64,000 nt of DNA, from contig NC_088318.1 in assembly GCF_910592395.1 (NCBI RefSeq), positions 4,278,001 through 4,342,000 of the forward strand, written 5' to 3'. The position numbers and the translations under genes are program-made. This DNA comes from Lineus longissimus (lineage: Eukaryota > Nemertea > Pilidiophora > Heteronemertea > Lineidae). Positions 34,001 through 46,000 of this stretch are shown in pieces. How positions within the stretch are numbered: position 1 is the first letter of the stretch; every line of letters starts with the position of its first letter. Under the pieces are notes generated by a model. It was not told where the DNA came from. It saw nothing but the letters and a program-made list of their open reading frames with translations, and did not search any database.

Positions 34001-37000
34001 TATGCATTTAGTTCTTAACCAATAAAATGAGGACGTTTTTTCATGATCACCCGATATACTACTCACGTAACCAATAAAATGAGGACGTTTTTTCATGATC
34101 ACCCGATATACTACTCACGTGCGAAGCATTCATCAAGGCGAACAGGAAGGCGACAAAGCAAAGGATAGCTGTTGCAATCTCCCTACTCCACTTGTATCGT
34201 TGAAACAGGTCCTTGAACTCATCCTTCAAGCCAGTCAGGATCGCTTCAAGACCACCGAACTGGCAACGCGAAAAAAGATAGAATCAACGTCAGTAACAAC
34301 ATAAAAACACTTCATGAATTAGCTCTGTTTTCCTGCTTCCGATAGGCACGCCGGACACTCTATGGCTTAAAGGGGTACGCCGTTCGTAATTACTGGTGGT
34401 CCAGGAAAATAGAAATGCAGTTATACACAATGACGTAGTGCAGTTAGTATGAGCACGAATTGACTGATACTTGGTATTTATAGTGTTTGTATATGTGTCT
34501 ACACAACGGCAATGTTGAAATTTATATTTAGTATGTATTTACATTGTACGCAATTGGGAATTTTCAAATTCAATCACAAATTTCAAAATATCAAATATTC
34601 AACGAACGGCGTTAGGCAATTTTCCTAAACTTATTGACTGAACTATACAGAGTCTTCCGATTGAACGTTTAATTTTTATGATGTAGGCCCCACTTTCTTT
34701 GTCCATGACTATCTCTAGTGTAATAATCATACACCAGACCTACGAAGTAAAAACTTCAAACTGAATGGTGCGTCCATGGTGAAAATTTTGTCGAAGACAG
34801 CCATTTCTATGTCAAGTACACACATGTACTTCATTACGCCAAAAAGAGGCACTTTGTGATTTCGCACAGAATATCAATATTTGAACAACATGTTACTTTC
34901 ATCAAAAACACTTTGAAGTCTTCGTACATACAAATACTTACTCTGTCAGAGTGGCACAAATCACGACCAAGAACGAGGGGAAATACAATGTACTGACACT
35001 TTATAGGCTTGATTTTGCGTCAAATGCTTTTTTCTCTCGTGAAATGGAGAGAGGTCAAGATTTTGATCCGAGAACGAGAGCGAGAACGAGAGCGAGAACG
35101 AGGTGGTATTTTGACGATAGATACCATATTGCCTGTTGTAAGAAATGAAATGAACCAGTGTGTTTATAATGCCTGGTATACCTAAAAACAATGATACAAA
35201 ACAATCAGTTTGACTTGATGACGTATTAAACCTTTTATCATTCTCGGATCAAAATCTAAACCGCTCTGTTACCTTACCGAGCTGTCGAGGCCAAGGGTGA
35301 GCAACATGAGGAAGAAGAGAAGAGCCCAGAACACCGAGCCAGGTATCGTGGCGATCGCCTCGGGATAAACCACGAACACGAGACCAGGACCTGAAAGCAT
35401 GATGAAGTACACCTTTGAAATTTCGCAGCAGCTGCCGCAACAGAATCTTTTCCAATCAGCGGAAGGCCTGAAAGTACTTTGGTGCTCATATATAATTCAA
35501 ACAGACAGTGCTTGATTACTTCAGGGAGAAAATAACTTAAACTGGAGAACGCCGTTCGTTCACATACATTTACTGTTGGTCCAACTGTTTCTAGTTCCTC
35601 TTTCTAACGCCAGACGACGCCAATAGTCAGTCATAATGCATGATACATGCATGCACACTCGCGTGTTATTTGTAAATAATTGAATGGATGTTTCCCGATC
35701 GCTGCATGATAATTTAGGTTATGTATACACTGGCTTTATCATATGAGAATACCACAAAAAAAGGATGGTATATTATTTCAATCATCGCAAATCTGTCAAA
35801 AACGGTAAATTTTGTCTGGTGCGAGCACGGCAGTGACGAGTGTCATTTTTATGGAAACGACCTCCAAAGTGAATCATCGGCGTAAGCCTTTAACAAATAT
35901 AGCACGATAGCACTGACCCCCACGAAAAGTCTTTAGGTGTGGTCGATGGGCCTAGTCTTTAGGCGTGGTCAAGCGCGAATAAAAGGAATGAAGGAGGGAT
36001 GGCGCATGAGTTGTTTACCTTCTGCTACCACGTCCTTGATTTTCATATGTTTGGATGCTGCCATATAGCCAAGGTAGGAAAATACCACGAAGCCAGAGAA
36101 GATACTGGTGAAACTGTTCACTAAACACGCTACGATACAATCTCTGCAAAAACGAGACAATGCAAAATAATGATGGCCGGGTCTATTTGGCAAGCCGCTC
36201 GCCGAACAGGCATCTTTTTTTGTCCTGTTTGGAGAGCCGCTTGCCAAACAGCACTGAAAAGCCACCCTGTTCGGCCAGCCGGGCTTGCCAAACAGGTAAA
36301 AAATCTACCCTGTTTGGCGAGCTGGTACTTAATATTAATGAGTTCGGCTCTCCATTCAGGACAAGAAAAAGTCGCTGTTTGGTAAGCCGGGCTTGCCAAA
36401 TAGTCACTTCCAATAATGATTACAATCCCTTCGGCGGTAATAGTTCACTTGTGATGATTTTGGGCTGTTTTGAATGGCTAGATTGTCGTCTTAATGGGTC
36501 TTATCCCGGCAAGTAAATATTCCGCAAAGGAGGCATGAGCAGCAGTACATTGATGCCTGTTACATCAACATTACTTTTGCTATTGCCAAATGATATTGCT
36601 TACAAGACGCAATGTGGCACACATTTAATGGTCACTAACCAAGTGAATCAATAGGTTAATTCATGTAATACATGTACTGTTAATTGATGTTATACTGTTG
36701 GCAGATACGGTATATTAAGTTCGAGATACGCTGTAATATAAGTGAAATAGGTTGTTTCCTAGGGATTGCAGGGTGCAGAGATTAAAAAAACTCGCTTGTT
36801 TGCTTAATGCTTTTGAAATATCGAAAAATAGATGGAAGTATGCAGAATCCGAGCATACATTCTGTGACGAGGGGTCGTTGTAGCCTTTACAATAATATGG
36901 ATCCTACCTGTGGCAGTTGTTATTTTTTGGGTTATAACTCGAGTAAGCTATGTGGACGCCGAACCCTGCTCCCACCGAGTAAAATATCTGCACTGCCGCA

Positions 37001-40000
37001 TCGATCCACACCTTAAGATCAAAAGAAGGAATAAAGAAATGTACAAGTTTATTTATGGTAGCACACAAAATTACATCAGTATACCACTGATTTTCCATCA
37101 AGTCAAAAAAGCCATTAATTTTCGTTCAGTCCTTCCTAATATCCTGAACCTCATGGTCTATACCCCCTTAAAACGTAGTCAGGTAAGTATTTTAGATCTT
37201 GATAAGATGCAAAAACGTTGGTGGTCAAGATGTTCTCAAATGATTACTGAGGCTATACATAGTAGTGCTAGAGTATACCGCGTGCCATACACTAGTGTGG
37301 GTGGGTGGATGGATGGGGTCTAGACTCCCAAGACAGTCCATTCTTCATCCTACATATAGTCCTCAGGAGGGACGAGCCCGATCCACTGCGTCCTGAGTGT
37401 AGAATTCTCTTACCTGTTGTTCATGTAACCTTTCCATTCTTGGCACAATAAAGTAGGCGATTCCTTCAACTGCGCCCTCCAGCATGAGGCCTCTGATTAG
37501 AAGCACCAGTAGCACGATGTACGGCATGGTAGCAGTTACCCAAACAGCCTGGAAAACAACATCGACAGGCAAACTGTTTGAATCGTTACCGGAAGGAATT
37601 CATCCCAATGACGAACAGCGGGGTCATAAAGTCATTTCCATCGTCACCGTGGTCAGTGCGCGGTTGATGACGCGGTATAGGAACAAAACACTCATCTTGT
37701 AAGTGTTGATGGTTAAATAAGCTACACGTGGCCGAACGACCCTCAGAATTAACCAGTCTTTTGTAAGCGTGTGTCGTCATTTCCTACATGGTAAGCGCGT
37801 ATTTTTTCGAGGTAAACCGATACATTTATCTAATTCCGGTACGGCGTTTGCGTGGATACTGTTGTGTGCATGGTAGTTATTACCAATTTTTAAGGACACT
37901 AGCATACCTTTCCCATTGACTTGATGCCCTTCCACAAACTGAAGTAAAGTATGACAAACACCAGTAGGGTACAACCCGTGATAGTCCCTGATAGACTGCC
38001 AAGATCACCAATACCTGTACTCTTGTATAAATTCAGCACATGACGTCTGCAAAGAGAAAATGCATACGCTGTACTCATAGAAATATTACTTCCTTCTTCA
38101 GAGGGAACTTTCGCTGCCGAAGTGGGATTTTTCCTTAATTTTTAGTCGAATTTACAAATTTTACAAGATACAAAGGTTTAAATGACAATCCCTCGTGAAA
38201 AGGGGACAAGGAAACTATGTTTCTTTCCTTGTAGCTTTGATGTCGTTACCTGTCTAGTGTGAGGCAGACGAATGGAAAGTATCGGAAAATAACGGCGCGT
38301 AGCGTCTAGATTGTCGCTGCAAATTTTATTTCCTTGCTCTCACATTAGGCAGGTTTCGCAATCAGTACGAACGATGAAGTACGGAGATCGTTCATGTGCT
38401 AATTCACTAACGCGCACGCTCGTAAATAATCGCTTATACGTAAAGTCGTAGCGGGGTATTTTTTAAATCGATAAAATACATTTACGCACACCGTTCTTCG
38501 TCGCTCGTATAGCTCTTCGTAAGGTTTGCGAAACCTGCCGATCAACGCACAGCGGTTCTACACGAGAACTTAGCTCTACACCAGATTGTTGAAAGACGGA
38601 TCCAGGCATTCAGAATGCAAGCTCTGAGTAGGTAGCTAATTTTGATATACTCATGCAAAATGTAACAACCAACGAGTCAAATTCTTTCGTCAACTGACCA
38701 AACATTGGTAAGTAGACGAATTAATATAAACTTGACCGCAGTTAACGAATACAAGCAGTAATTATTGTTTACTCAAAGTATTCAGCCGCTGGAGATATTC
38801 GCAGTGTGGTGTTGGTGACGTTGGTGGCGACTTCCAAGACCTCAGTAAAGTTTCCTGTGTAGTTCCCTGCAGTTGTGTTCGGGGCGTAAGCATCCCAGCA
38901 CTGGTCTGTGTTCCATTCGTTGCCGCATGTAGTCCAGGGTGTTCCCGTGAAGGACTGAATGAAGTAGTAAATTGACCAGGCAATTACCACGTTGTAGTAC
39001 CATGCTACGTAGAAACTGATAAGGCAAGCGCACCAACCAAGTCCTGAAATGAGAAAAGAATGATAATGCAAACGCACCAACCGAGTTCTGAAATACATGT
39101 ACACATGTAGTTCCAAGAGTTGTCTTGATGGTCAAATCTAATTGTTTCCGTGCAAAATTGAACACTGTGTACATGTAACACCGGATGCGGTGTAGTCATG
39201 AAGATCCCTCTTTGAAGGCAATTAGGAGACGCTTCGGTTTGGACTACATATTTTAGCTGCACGTGTACTCTCGCTGTGTTTGGTGAGACCCACCATTACC
39301 GATGTACAGTTGGTATCAACTTTATAAAGCTTGGAAAGGGCTATGTTTACCTTTGAAGATTGGTGCTATCCTCCATATACTGATGACCCCGGTCTGCTGA
39401 TATTGCCCCAAAAGCAACTCGAGGAAGAAAAGAGGGAGTGCACCGCACACCAACATCGTGAAGTAGGGAATGAGAAAAGCACCTGCAGTACAGAAAACAA
39501 ACAACGCCTTTAGATATCGAAAAGCACCTGCAGTACAGAAAACAAACAACGCCTTTAGATATCGAAAAACACCTGCAGTACAGAAAACAAACAACGCCTT
39601 TAGATATCGAAAAGCACCTGCAGTACAGAAAACAAACAACGCCTTTAGATATCGAAAAGCACCTGCAGAACAGAAAACAAACAACGCCTTTAGATATCGA
39701 AAAGCACCTGCAGTACAGAAAACAAACAACGCCTTTAGATATCGAAAAGCACCTGCAGTACAGAAAAACAAACAACGCCTTTAGATATCGATAAGTGGTT
39801 AAGATGGCGCGTCCGCCGAGTGAACGGAAGGTTGAGGGTTCGAGCCCCGTTGGTCGCCAGCCAGTTAGATATCTTATACGGGTACCAAGTGCCTTCTCGC
39901 CTGGCGCCTGTCATTAGAGATAGGAGTTTGTAAGTGTCTCAGAAGCCAAATCTGACTAATCATTTAACTACGGGTGGATACTAAACAAAGCTTTTACAGG

Positions 40001-43000
40001 GTGTCAAAAACCATGTACATGACGGAATACTCGCCTGAAGCATCAGGTTTAACCGAAAGTTCGGCTTTTTCCGACTTGGCGTTCACCACGTTCTATATCA
40101 TAAAAATAATTTACCCTTCAGCTTTAATGAAACAATTTGGAAATATCGCTTATCGAAATATGTAGCGCAGTACATCAATGGCCCAAAAAAAACAACCGAG
40201 GCCTTGTCAGCAGGTCATAACTATGATTAGGGTAAACACAATTAAACGGCTTTTGTATATATAGGCCGCTATTATATATCATTTCATTTCTGCTCAATAT
40301 TCGTGTCAACCGCTGCAGCGCATACTAAGTAAATGTAGGTTCCATTCTCCGAAGCAGACATAACATTCAGTACAGGACTTCAGTACAGGATTTCAGTACA
40401 GGTCGCTACTGCACTGCGCCGGAGTATGGCTGGGTTCTTGTCCACGCTAGAACGAAATGTGATCGCGATTGACCTTACAGTTCGAGATACCACAAGGTAT
40501 TTTGGAATTTAGTCCAGAAACCCGCCAATGCGGTGTTCATCCCGGCCACACTGCCGCATGTGCGTTGTTGCAATCGCATTCAGTCTCATCCTGAGATACA
40601 GGTTTTTGATACTCCTACCCTGTTTGGAATATCGAGAGGCGGAGTATATTGAAAATCACTGGTTATGTCGTCAGGATGGTGAACCTACCCAGGGTTAACC
40701 ACTAATTGTTTTGGATGCTTGGCACGTACCTTAAATTGTCTCACTAAACTATCAGGTCAGGAATCTGAATCTCAAATGAAGTACATGTAATTTCCGCCAG
40801 ACAAAGGTACAGCACGATATGAATTTTGTATAAGCCTCATGTTGTTCATCTAAAGCTTCAGGGCCATGAGATTCACTCGGTACTTACTCTCAGGAATGTG
40901 GAGAGGGGAGGAGAAGTACTGAACTGACCCTGGTATGCGATGCTGTTGTATTTTATAGAACAGCACCCGTATCAACGATATGGACTAGGGCCCGAACAAG
41001 TTTGGAGAAAACTGTCGCCTGGACAATTCGTTTACGCGTACCTTTTTCACCCCATCCTGACTCTCATGCGTTTGCGTCACCAACATCGAGCTCCACAAAC
41101 TTGGGTGAGTGATTTAGCGATCTCAAAACATTGCGGGTCAAGATGTTTTCACCCTGGAGAATCAATATCCTGTAAGAGATATTATTATATTGGGCCAATA
41201 TACCAATGTTTATCCCGAGTGTCGATAATATGGTGCGAGTGTGTGAGCTTGGAGGATGAGAGTTAAACGGCCCCCCCCCCCCCCCCGCTTGCCTCACAAT
41301 ACAGTTCACCATTTGAAATATACGTACACATCTTATGCCATGTCATATTCTAGTTTCAAAGCGCTTCATACCGGTAGCAGCTAACAGTAAGGTAAACAAA
41401 GCCTGTCTGAATATCCGTAAACATAATCGAAGTTTTCTTTCGTGCTGGAATTCCCATTGAATTTCCCTGGGAAAAGTCAACTTCGTCTTTTGATCGACCA
41501 CCGGCGGTGCCAAGTACTAGTGTACTTTTGAGTTTCTATCATATGGGGTAAAGGACAGAAGTGAATGGATAATGGATGTTCCTCATTTATTCTTCTATCA
41601 TCTTACTTCAATCAGGCAATGTGACCTTGAAAAGTAGGTCAATCACAAGGAAAAGAAGCTATGATATTGTGGTCTAGTTTCACCGATCGAAATATTCGAG
41701 AAAAGGGTGAATCAGAAATAATTAAACACTCAGACATTGGGTTGTATCGGCGACGCCAAGTCGTCCGATGTTCATAATGACGTCATGTTCCGGCTTGGCC
41801 GTTGTCAATCTTGACACTAGAGGCGCTGGTTTCGCTCCTTACAACGCCTCTAGAACAAGTAACTCGTCACCATCTTGAAAAGCAGTACCGCGGATATAGA
41901 AAAGGAAAGAATCTTTCTTATTATAATGAGGCTACGCATCACCACTAAGCCCTTGAAAATGATTGCTGCACTACGCTGCGTTTATAGTTATCCATACAAT
42001 CATCTTAGAACCCACCACTGAGTGTCCGATTTTATTTATAAATATCAAATATTCTTAGTTATTGATAAAATAAAACGTTTTATGAGAGAAAGTGGCACAA
42101 ATTCGGCCTGCATAAGATTTACAGTCCGACCTGGTGATGCAGTGGATGACGTAGGATTATCAAAACCCTGAATCTCAGGATGCCGACATCCAAGATGGCG
42201 GCAATTGATCAATTCCGGTGTAATGTTTTTGAGTGTTTCTGTTTTTGAGTGTTTCCCCTCATTGTTTGGGAACGCTCAAAAATAGATTGACAAGTTTTTC
42301 TGTGTATCCCCCCTATTGAAAAGTCGTGGTCTCTCTAGCTGCCTATTGTTTGGAAACACTGACACATGGGGAACAACCACAGATGTAACACCGGATCCAG
42401 TGTCTGAAATTTTTTAATTTCGGCATTTGGGCGAGTTTGGGCCGTTGTGTCGATAAAACGAAGCTGTCTTGTATCGGTGAAACTAGAGTTTATTTGACGA
42501 TCACAGCGAATCCTTCGTATCAGGTGACTGACCCACACGATTTTCACGACCTTGGCCTACTTCGACCTGGACAAGAAGGGCCGCCCACTTACTTATATTG
42601 CAATGAATCTCAGGATGACTTAAAGGGGTACACCGTTCGCAATTACCCGTGGTCCAGTTAAATAGAAAATCAACGAATAAAAAATGTCGTAATGCAGTTA
42701 TTGAAAACAATTTTGTTGAAACCTAGTATTTGTAGTATTTGTATATCTGTCTTCACTTTAAGGCAATGCTGAAATTTATACTTTGTACGTATTTACGGAA
42801 TTGATACACTTACCTCCACCATTTTTGAAACACAGATAGGGGAACCTCCAGACATTGGCCAGGTCAACTGCAAATCCGATGGTAGACAGCAAGAAATCGA
42901 AACGTGTTCCCCAAGATAACCGTTCCTCCTCGTGCTCCCCCTCTTCTTCCTCAGCGTCCCCCTTAAACATGATGTCATCCTCTTTCCCCTCTCCTTCTGT

Positions 43001-43081
43001 AGGAGTATCCTTCAATTGTTTCGATGGAGCAGTCTCCATCATGAGGCCCTTGCCATCTTCAACACAGTTCGTCGATTCCAT
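31022..43081 (-). CDS. SLC6A3: Monoamine (dopamine/noradrenaline-type) Na+/Cl- symporter, paralogue B
   Basis: Tandem duplicate of paralogue A with the same 14-exon plan; ten of the fourteen exons (2, 4-11 and the GC-ended one included) have lengths identical to A. Exons: 42814..43081, 39351..39482, 38773..39043, 37908..38046, 37414..37548, 36908..37011, 36019..36143, 35278..35390, 34119..34259, 33591..33690, 32898..32998, 32318..32500, 31982..32053, 31022..31162; 674 residues. TM1 keeps Asp73 in [20 protein letters not shown]. The large loop has PWTTC and TDQC plus five N-glycosylation sequons. TM8 is LGLDSSFGG where A has LGLDSAMGG. Exon 11 ends in a GC donor. The last exon continues past HWLSFG for 38 more residues: a four-cysteine patch (CVSCCVRC), then an end in SYV that fits a class I PDZ ligand. 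N-terminus acidic ([10 protein letters not shown]). Three tandem duplications copy its own splice sites. Confidence 0.95.
31243..31560 (+). pseudogene. Remnant of a non-LTR retrotransposon (C-terminal part of ORF2)
   Basis: The plus-strand translation contains [20 protein letters not shown] and KEIWPNGAT, the pattern seen after the reverse transcriptase domain in many animal LINEs (RLRSGH..R, then a zinc-knuckle-like block, then ..IWP). Frame changes around 31410-31440 remove the cysteine block. It begins about 80 bp from the last exon of transporter B, on the opposite strand. Confidence 0.6.
34017..34120 (-). repeat. 52-bp tandem duplication copying the donor of transporter B exon 9
   Basis: Two perfect 52-bp copies, 34069..34120 and 34017..34068. 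Each carries the minus-strand donor CGTGAGT; the first copy's donor (34113-34118) is the exon boundary that matches paralogue A. Use of the second donor would add 52 nt, open but frame-shifting. Confidence 0.95.
34368..34618. mobile_element. ~250-bp element with ACGCCGTTCGT inverted ends (transporter B intron)
   Basis: Perfect 11-bp inverted repeats at 34377-34387 and 34602-34612, with TTAAAGGGGT at the left. A partial copy begins at 42620 and fragments occur near 23380 and 35550. Non-coding. Confidence 0.65.
35071..35103. repeat. GAGCGAGAACGA 12-bp microsatellite
   Basis: About three units of a purine-rich 12-mer in a transporter B intron. Confidence 0.85.
36183..36403. mobile_element. 221-bp palindrome made of five smaller palindromes (transporter B intron 6)
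   Basis: Five ~28-bp palindromes of the form CTGTTTGGCAAGCC...GGCTTGCCAAACAG lie at 36183-36209, 36225-36251, 36267-36295, 36310-36359 (split) and 36375-36403. The spacers after the first and before the last are also complementary (TTTTTTTGTCCTG against CAGGACAAGAAAAA), so the whole block folds on itself. It ends 40 bp upstream of the exon 7 acceptor. Confidence 0.85.
38348..38539. mobile_element. 192-bp element with GGCAGGTTTCGCAA inverted ends (transporter B intron 3)
   Basis: The left end GGCAGGTTTCGCAA is the complement of the right end TTGCGAAACCTGCC. The interior is rich in CGTA/TACG words. A related end occurs near 17700 in transporter A (GTTGCGAAACCTGTC). Confidence 0.7.
39007..39094 (-). 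repeat. 44-bp duplication copying the acceptor of transporter B exon 3
   Basis: Copies 39007..39050 and 39051..39094 share the exon start and ATTTCAG acceptor with a few mismatches. The acceptor next to 39043 keeps the phase and matches paralogue A; the upstream one would add 44 nt and shift frame. Confidence 0.85.
39474..39790 (-). repeat. Seven-copy 45-bp array, each copy with the transporter B exon 2 acceptor
   Basis: The 45-bp unit contains CGATATCTAAAGGCG, GTTTTCTGTACTGCAG and GTGCTTTTC on the minus strand. Acceptors recur every 45 bp from 39483 to 39753. The frame stays open upstream of the real exon, so each extra unit would add 15 in-frame residues ([15 protein letters not shown]) between TM1 and TM2. 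Confidence 0.95.
39788..39862 (+). mobile_element. tRNA-like SINE head with pol III A and B boxes
   Basis: TAAGTGGTTAAG at 39792-39803 resembles an A box; GGTTCGAGCCC at 39838-39848 is a good B box. No complete cloverleaf forms, so it reads as a tRNA-derived SINE fragment, abutting the 45-bp acceptor array. Confidence 0.5.
42619..42805. mobile_element. Truncated copy of the ACGCCGTTCGT element next to transporter B exon 1
   Basis: It starts TTAAAGGGGTACACCGTTCG and follows the 34368 element for about 180 bp. Its right inverted end is missing, and it stops within about 10 bp of the exon 1 donor (42808-42813). Confidence 0.6.
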
Positions 43082-46000
43082 GGTTCGTCCGTGGGCGGGG
43101 ATCGACTCTTAGAACATCACTGAGGTAGAACCTGCTGAGAACATGCTACGGCAAGATTAAAAAGATAAACACATGTCCACGATATCCTAGAGTGCAAGCA
43201 CAGGTTACCCACTAGCACTAGGTTAGTGAGGTTTAAAGCTGACCCGTCGCTTATCCTACGCCTAGGCCTATGCCGAACGTGATTTCCATCACAGTCCCAG
43301 GTGAACTAATCTCGTTTTCCATTTCTGACCTAAAAACCTATGGCACATCATTCACCAGCTTGGTGGTAATGATCACAAGTCCTGATTTTCAGTGTAGGCC
43401 TAGGCAGTGGCATGGCAGGCGAAGTGTTACTTTATTCGATCTTAAAATGTTTATGTTCAATATTTTCTTTCTATTTGATAACACGTTATCTATGCCATTG
43501 TTTAAATGAATTGTGCGATATTATTTTTGTGCATGCGATAATGATTTCATGGTCTTTTATACAATATGTGATATTATGCGTTGCGCCCGGTACCCATTAG
43601 GCGAATTGATTTCACCAGGATCGAATGAAGTGTATCCAAACATGAAGAGATCACCGTCCGCCAAAAGCTACTTTTGATGAGCACGTTCAGAAACTAAAAA
43701 CATGAACAAATCAGCCTTCCTGACAAAAATAGATGGCATTTATGATCAATCTGGGCGGATCGTCAGAGACCATCGTTTACTCAGAACATTGTCTGCAAAG
43801 AAGTGCTCTAAACTAACAATCAGGCTACATTGCAATTGCCCCCCCTCCCCCCTCCCCCCATATTATCTGGTCATCTTTTCCCCCAGGAAATTTGCCCCCG
43901 CCTGGCCCCCGTCGCTAGCTACGCCCCTGTTGACTCCCGTAGCAGTCCATGCGTCATACTAACAACTAACTTGATCTCCTTATCACCTTACCGGGCGACT
44001 GGACGAGGCCGGTCCACGGCCGCTCCGGAGTGTATATCACAGAGCGGCAGGGTCTATTCTACAGACCAAAGATTTTACAGACTTCGTTTTTTGGCTCTCA
44101 CCTTTTTGTTAGTGGAGATTTTCATAAAATCGAAAGTGATATTAGACCAGAAACGGTTTCCGCATATGCTCAGAAAGAAAATTTTGAAAAAAATTTAAAT
44201 TTTAGTACCTTGATTTTGAAGAAATAAAAGTCTGTAATTCTCAGAATTCTAAATAAGAAAAAACAGACTGACTTCAAAGGCAAATTAAGATATTTTAAAA
44301 ACTTTTTTAAATAAAAGATTAAGTTTGTTATGTGAAGGGTGATACAAAGATTATGAATATGTCAACAAACAATCGATAATTTTAATAGTTAAAGAAATAT
44401 CAAGAATTTTCTGACACCTCTCAAAACGTCAACAACAAAAAACATGGCCGCTGGAAGGAAATTTTTGTGAAGTTTATTATTGACACTTTCGATATTCATC
44501 AAAATTACAAGTTGTCATTCGGTACAAGTAGCCTAAAAATGGACTTTGAAAGCAAGCAAAATTTCGCAAAGATTTCAGACAGAGTACGCGTAGTAAGGGG
44601 TTATGGACTTGGTACACTATGTAGCAACACTGCCATGGTGCGCTATGAACTTGAAGGGGGAGGGCACATCCAGAAGACATGGGGCACCACGTAGAACCTG
44701 ACACAATTGGGGACAAGGCGCACCAAGTAGCGAAAAGGAACATCCATTAGAGGGAAGGGCCAGGCCGGTCTACTGTCTCATTGGCAAAAGTCATTTCTGA
44801 AGAACATGGTTCTAGTCCTCAGCAGTAAACAACATAGAGCCATGGTAAATCCATATGTGTCATATCTTTACAAGTCTTCGTAACTGTCAGGTACCGCCAT
44901 CTAAGCTAAGAAATTGGAACTAGGCATTTGCGTAAAATTTAAAATATCGCCCGTTTTTAGGGCGGGGGACGATTTACAGCTGGAACCCCTGAACCAGCTC
45001 CCGCGGATCCGTCATTCATCAAGTCAAAGCAAGTATGAACCTGGTTTAATCATGCGGTTTATCTTTACTATACTATACCTATCAAGTTGTTTATATACCC
45101 GTCACTTTCTTGCGGCATTGCTCCCATGGTTACGTCTTGTATACGTTTCATGTAGTACTGCTGGTCCACGGCAGGGGAGCGAGGGAGGAATAGCTTCTCC
45201 GTCTTTCAAAGAAGGTGAGAGAAATGAGGAAGTCTTAACAAGACTGAGTCGGCCTTGGCAGCTTCGCCGTCTTGCCGGCACAGTGAGCGTATTGAGATAG
45301 CTACAACCAGACTAAATCGATCGGTCATTGCAGCCTCACCGTCTTGCCGACACGGTAAGAGATGATGCGAGACAGTCAGAACCACAAGCCGAATGGGACC
45401 TGGCTGCACTGCCGGCCGTCTTGCCAACACGATGTGAGAGCCGATGTGACTGCATCACCAACATCACCGTATCGCGACTATACTCATAGGGAGAGAGGTC
45501 ACATTCAAATCAGGCCGAACACGCCGAGAAGAGGTATGACACCATGTAGAGACTTGGCGTATCCGGAAGAGATATGGAACAACCTGCGGGGAGAGAAGGT
45601 ACATCAGGAGGAGACATGTTGCACCCTGTAGATGCACACCTTGTACAGAAACATGGTGCACTGTGTCTGGGGATGGCTCATCGAGAAGAGAAAGAGCACA
45701 TCCGGTAGAGACATGGCACATCCAGCAGAGACGATACACCATGTCGAGAGGAAGTACATCCGAACGAGACATAGTGCAACCCTGCAGCGCCATATCGCTG
45801 ATTTGTGCAAAATTCAGCATATATCAAAAGTTCAATGGTTGACCCTCTTTTTTTTTGGTGGGGGAATGGTCACTGTAAGAATTATTCAGGAAAAAATGTA
45901 TAATATTTGGGGTTTTTCGTGATTGTCCGGCCCAATTGGCAATATTGCCATTTGGGATGGTGAACAGAGCTAGGAGCAAATGCGACGCTTATGATTTATT

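Noticed and set aside
36160-36516. Overlapping open frames on both strands
   Set aside because: They arise from the palindromic block at 36183-36403, which reads alike on both strands.
39788-39862. Functional tRNA gene
   Set aside because: A and B boxes are present but no full acceptor stem or cloverleaf forms.
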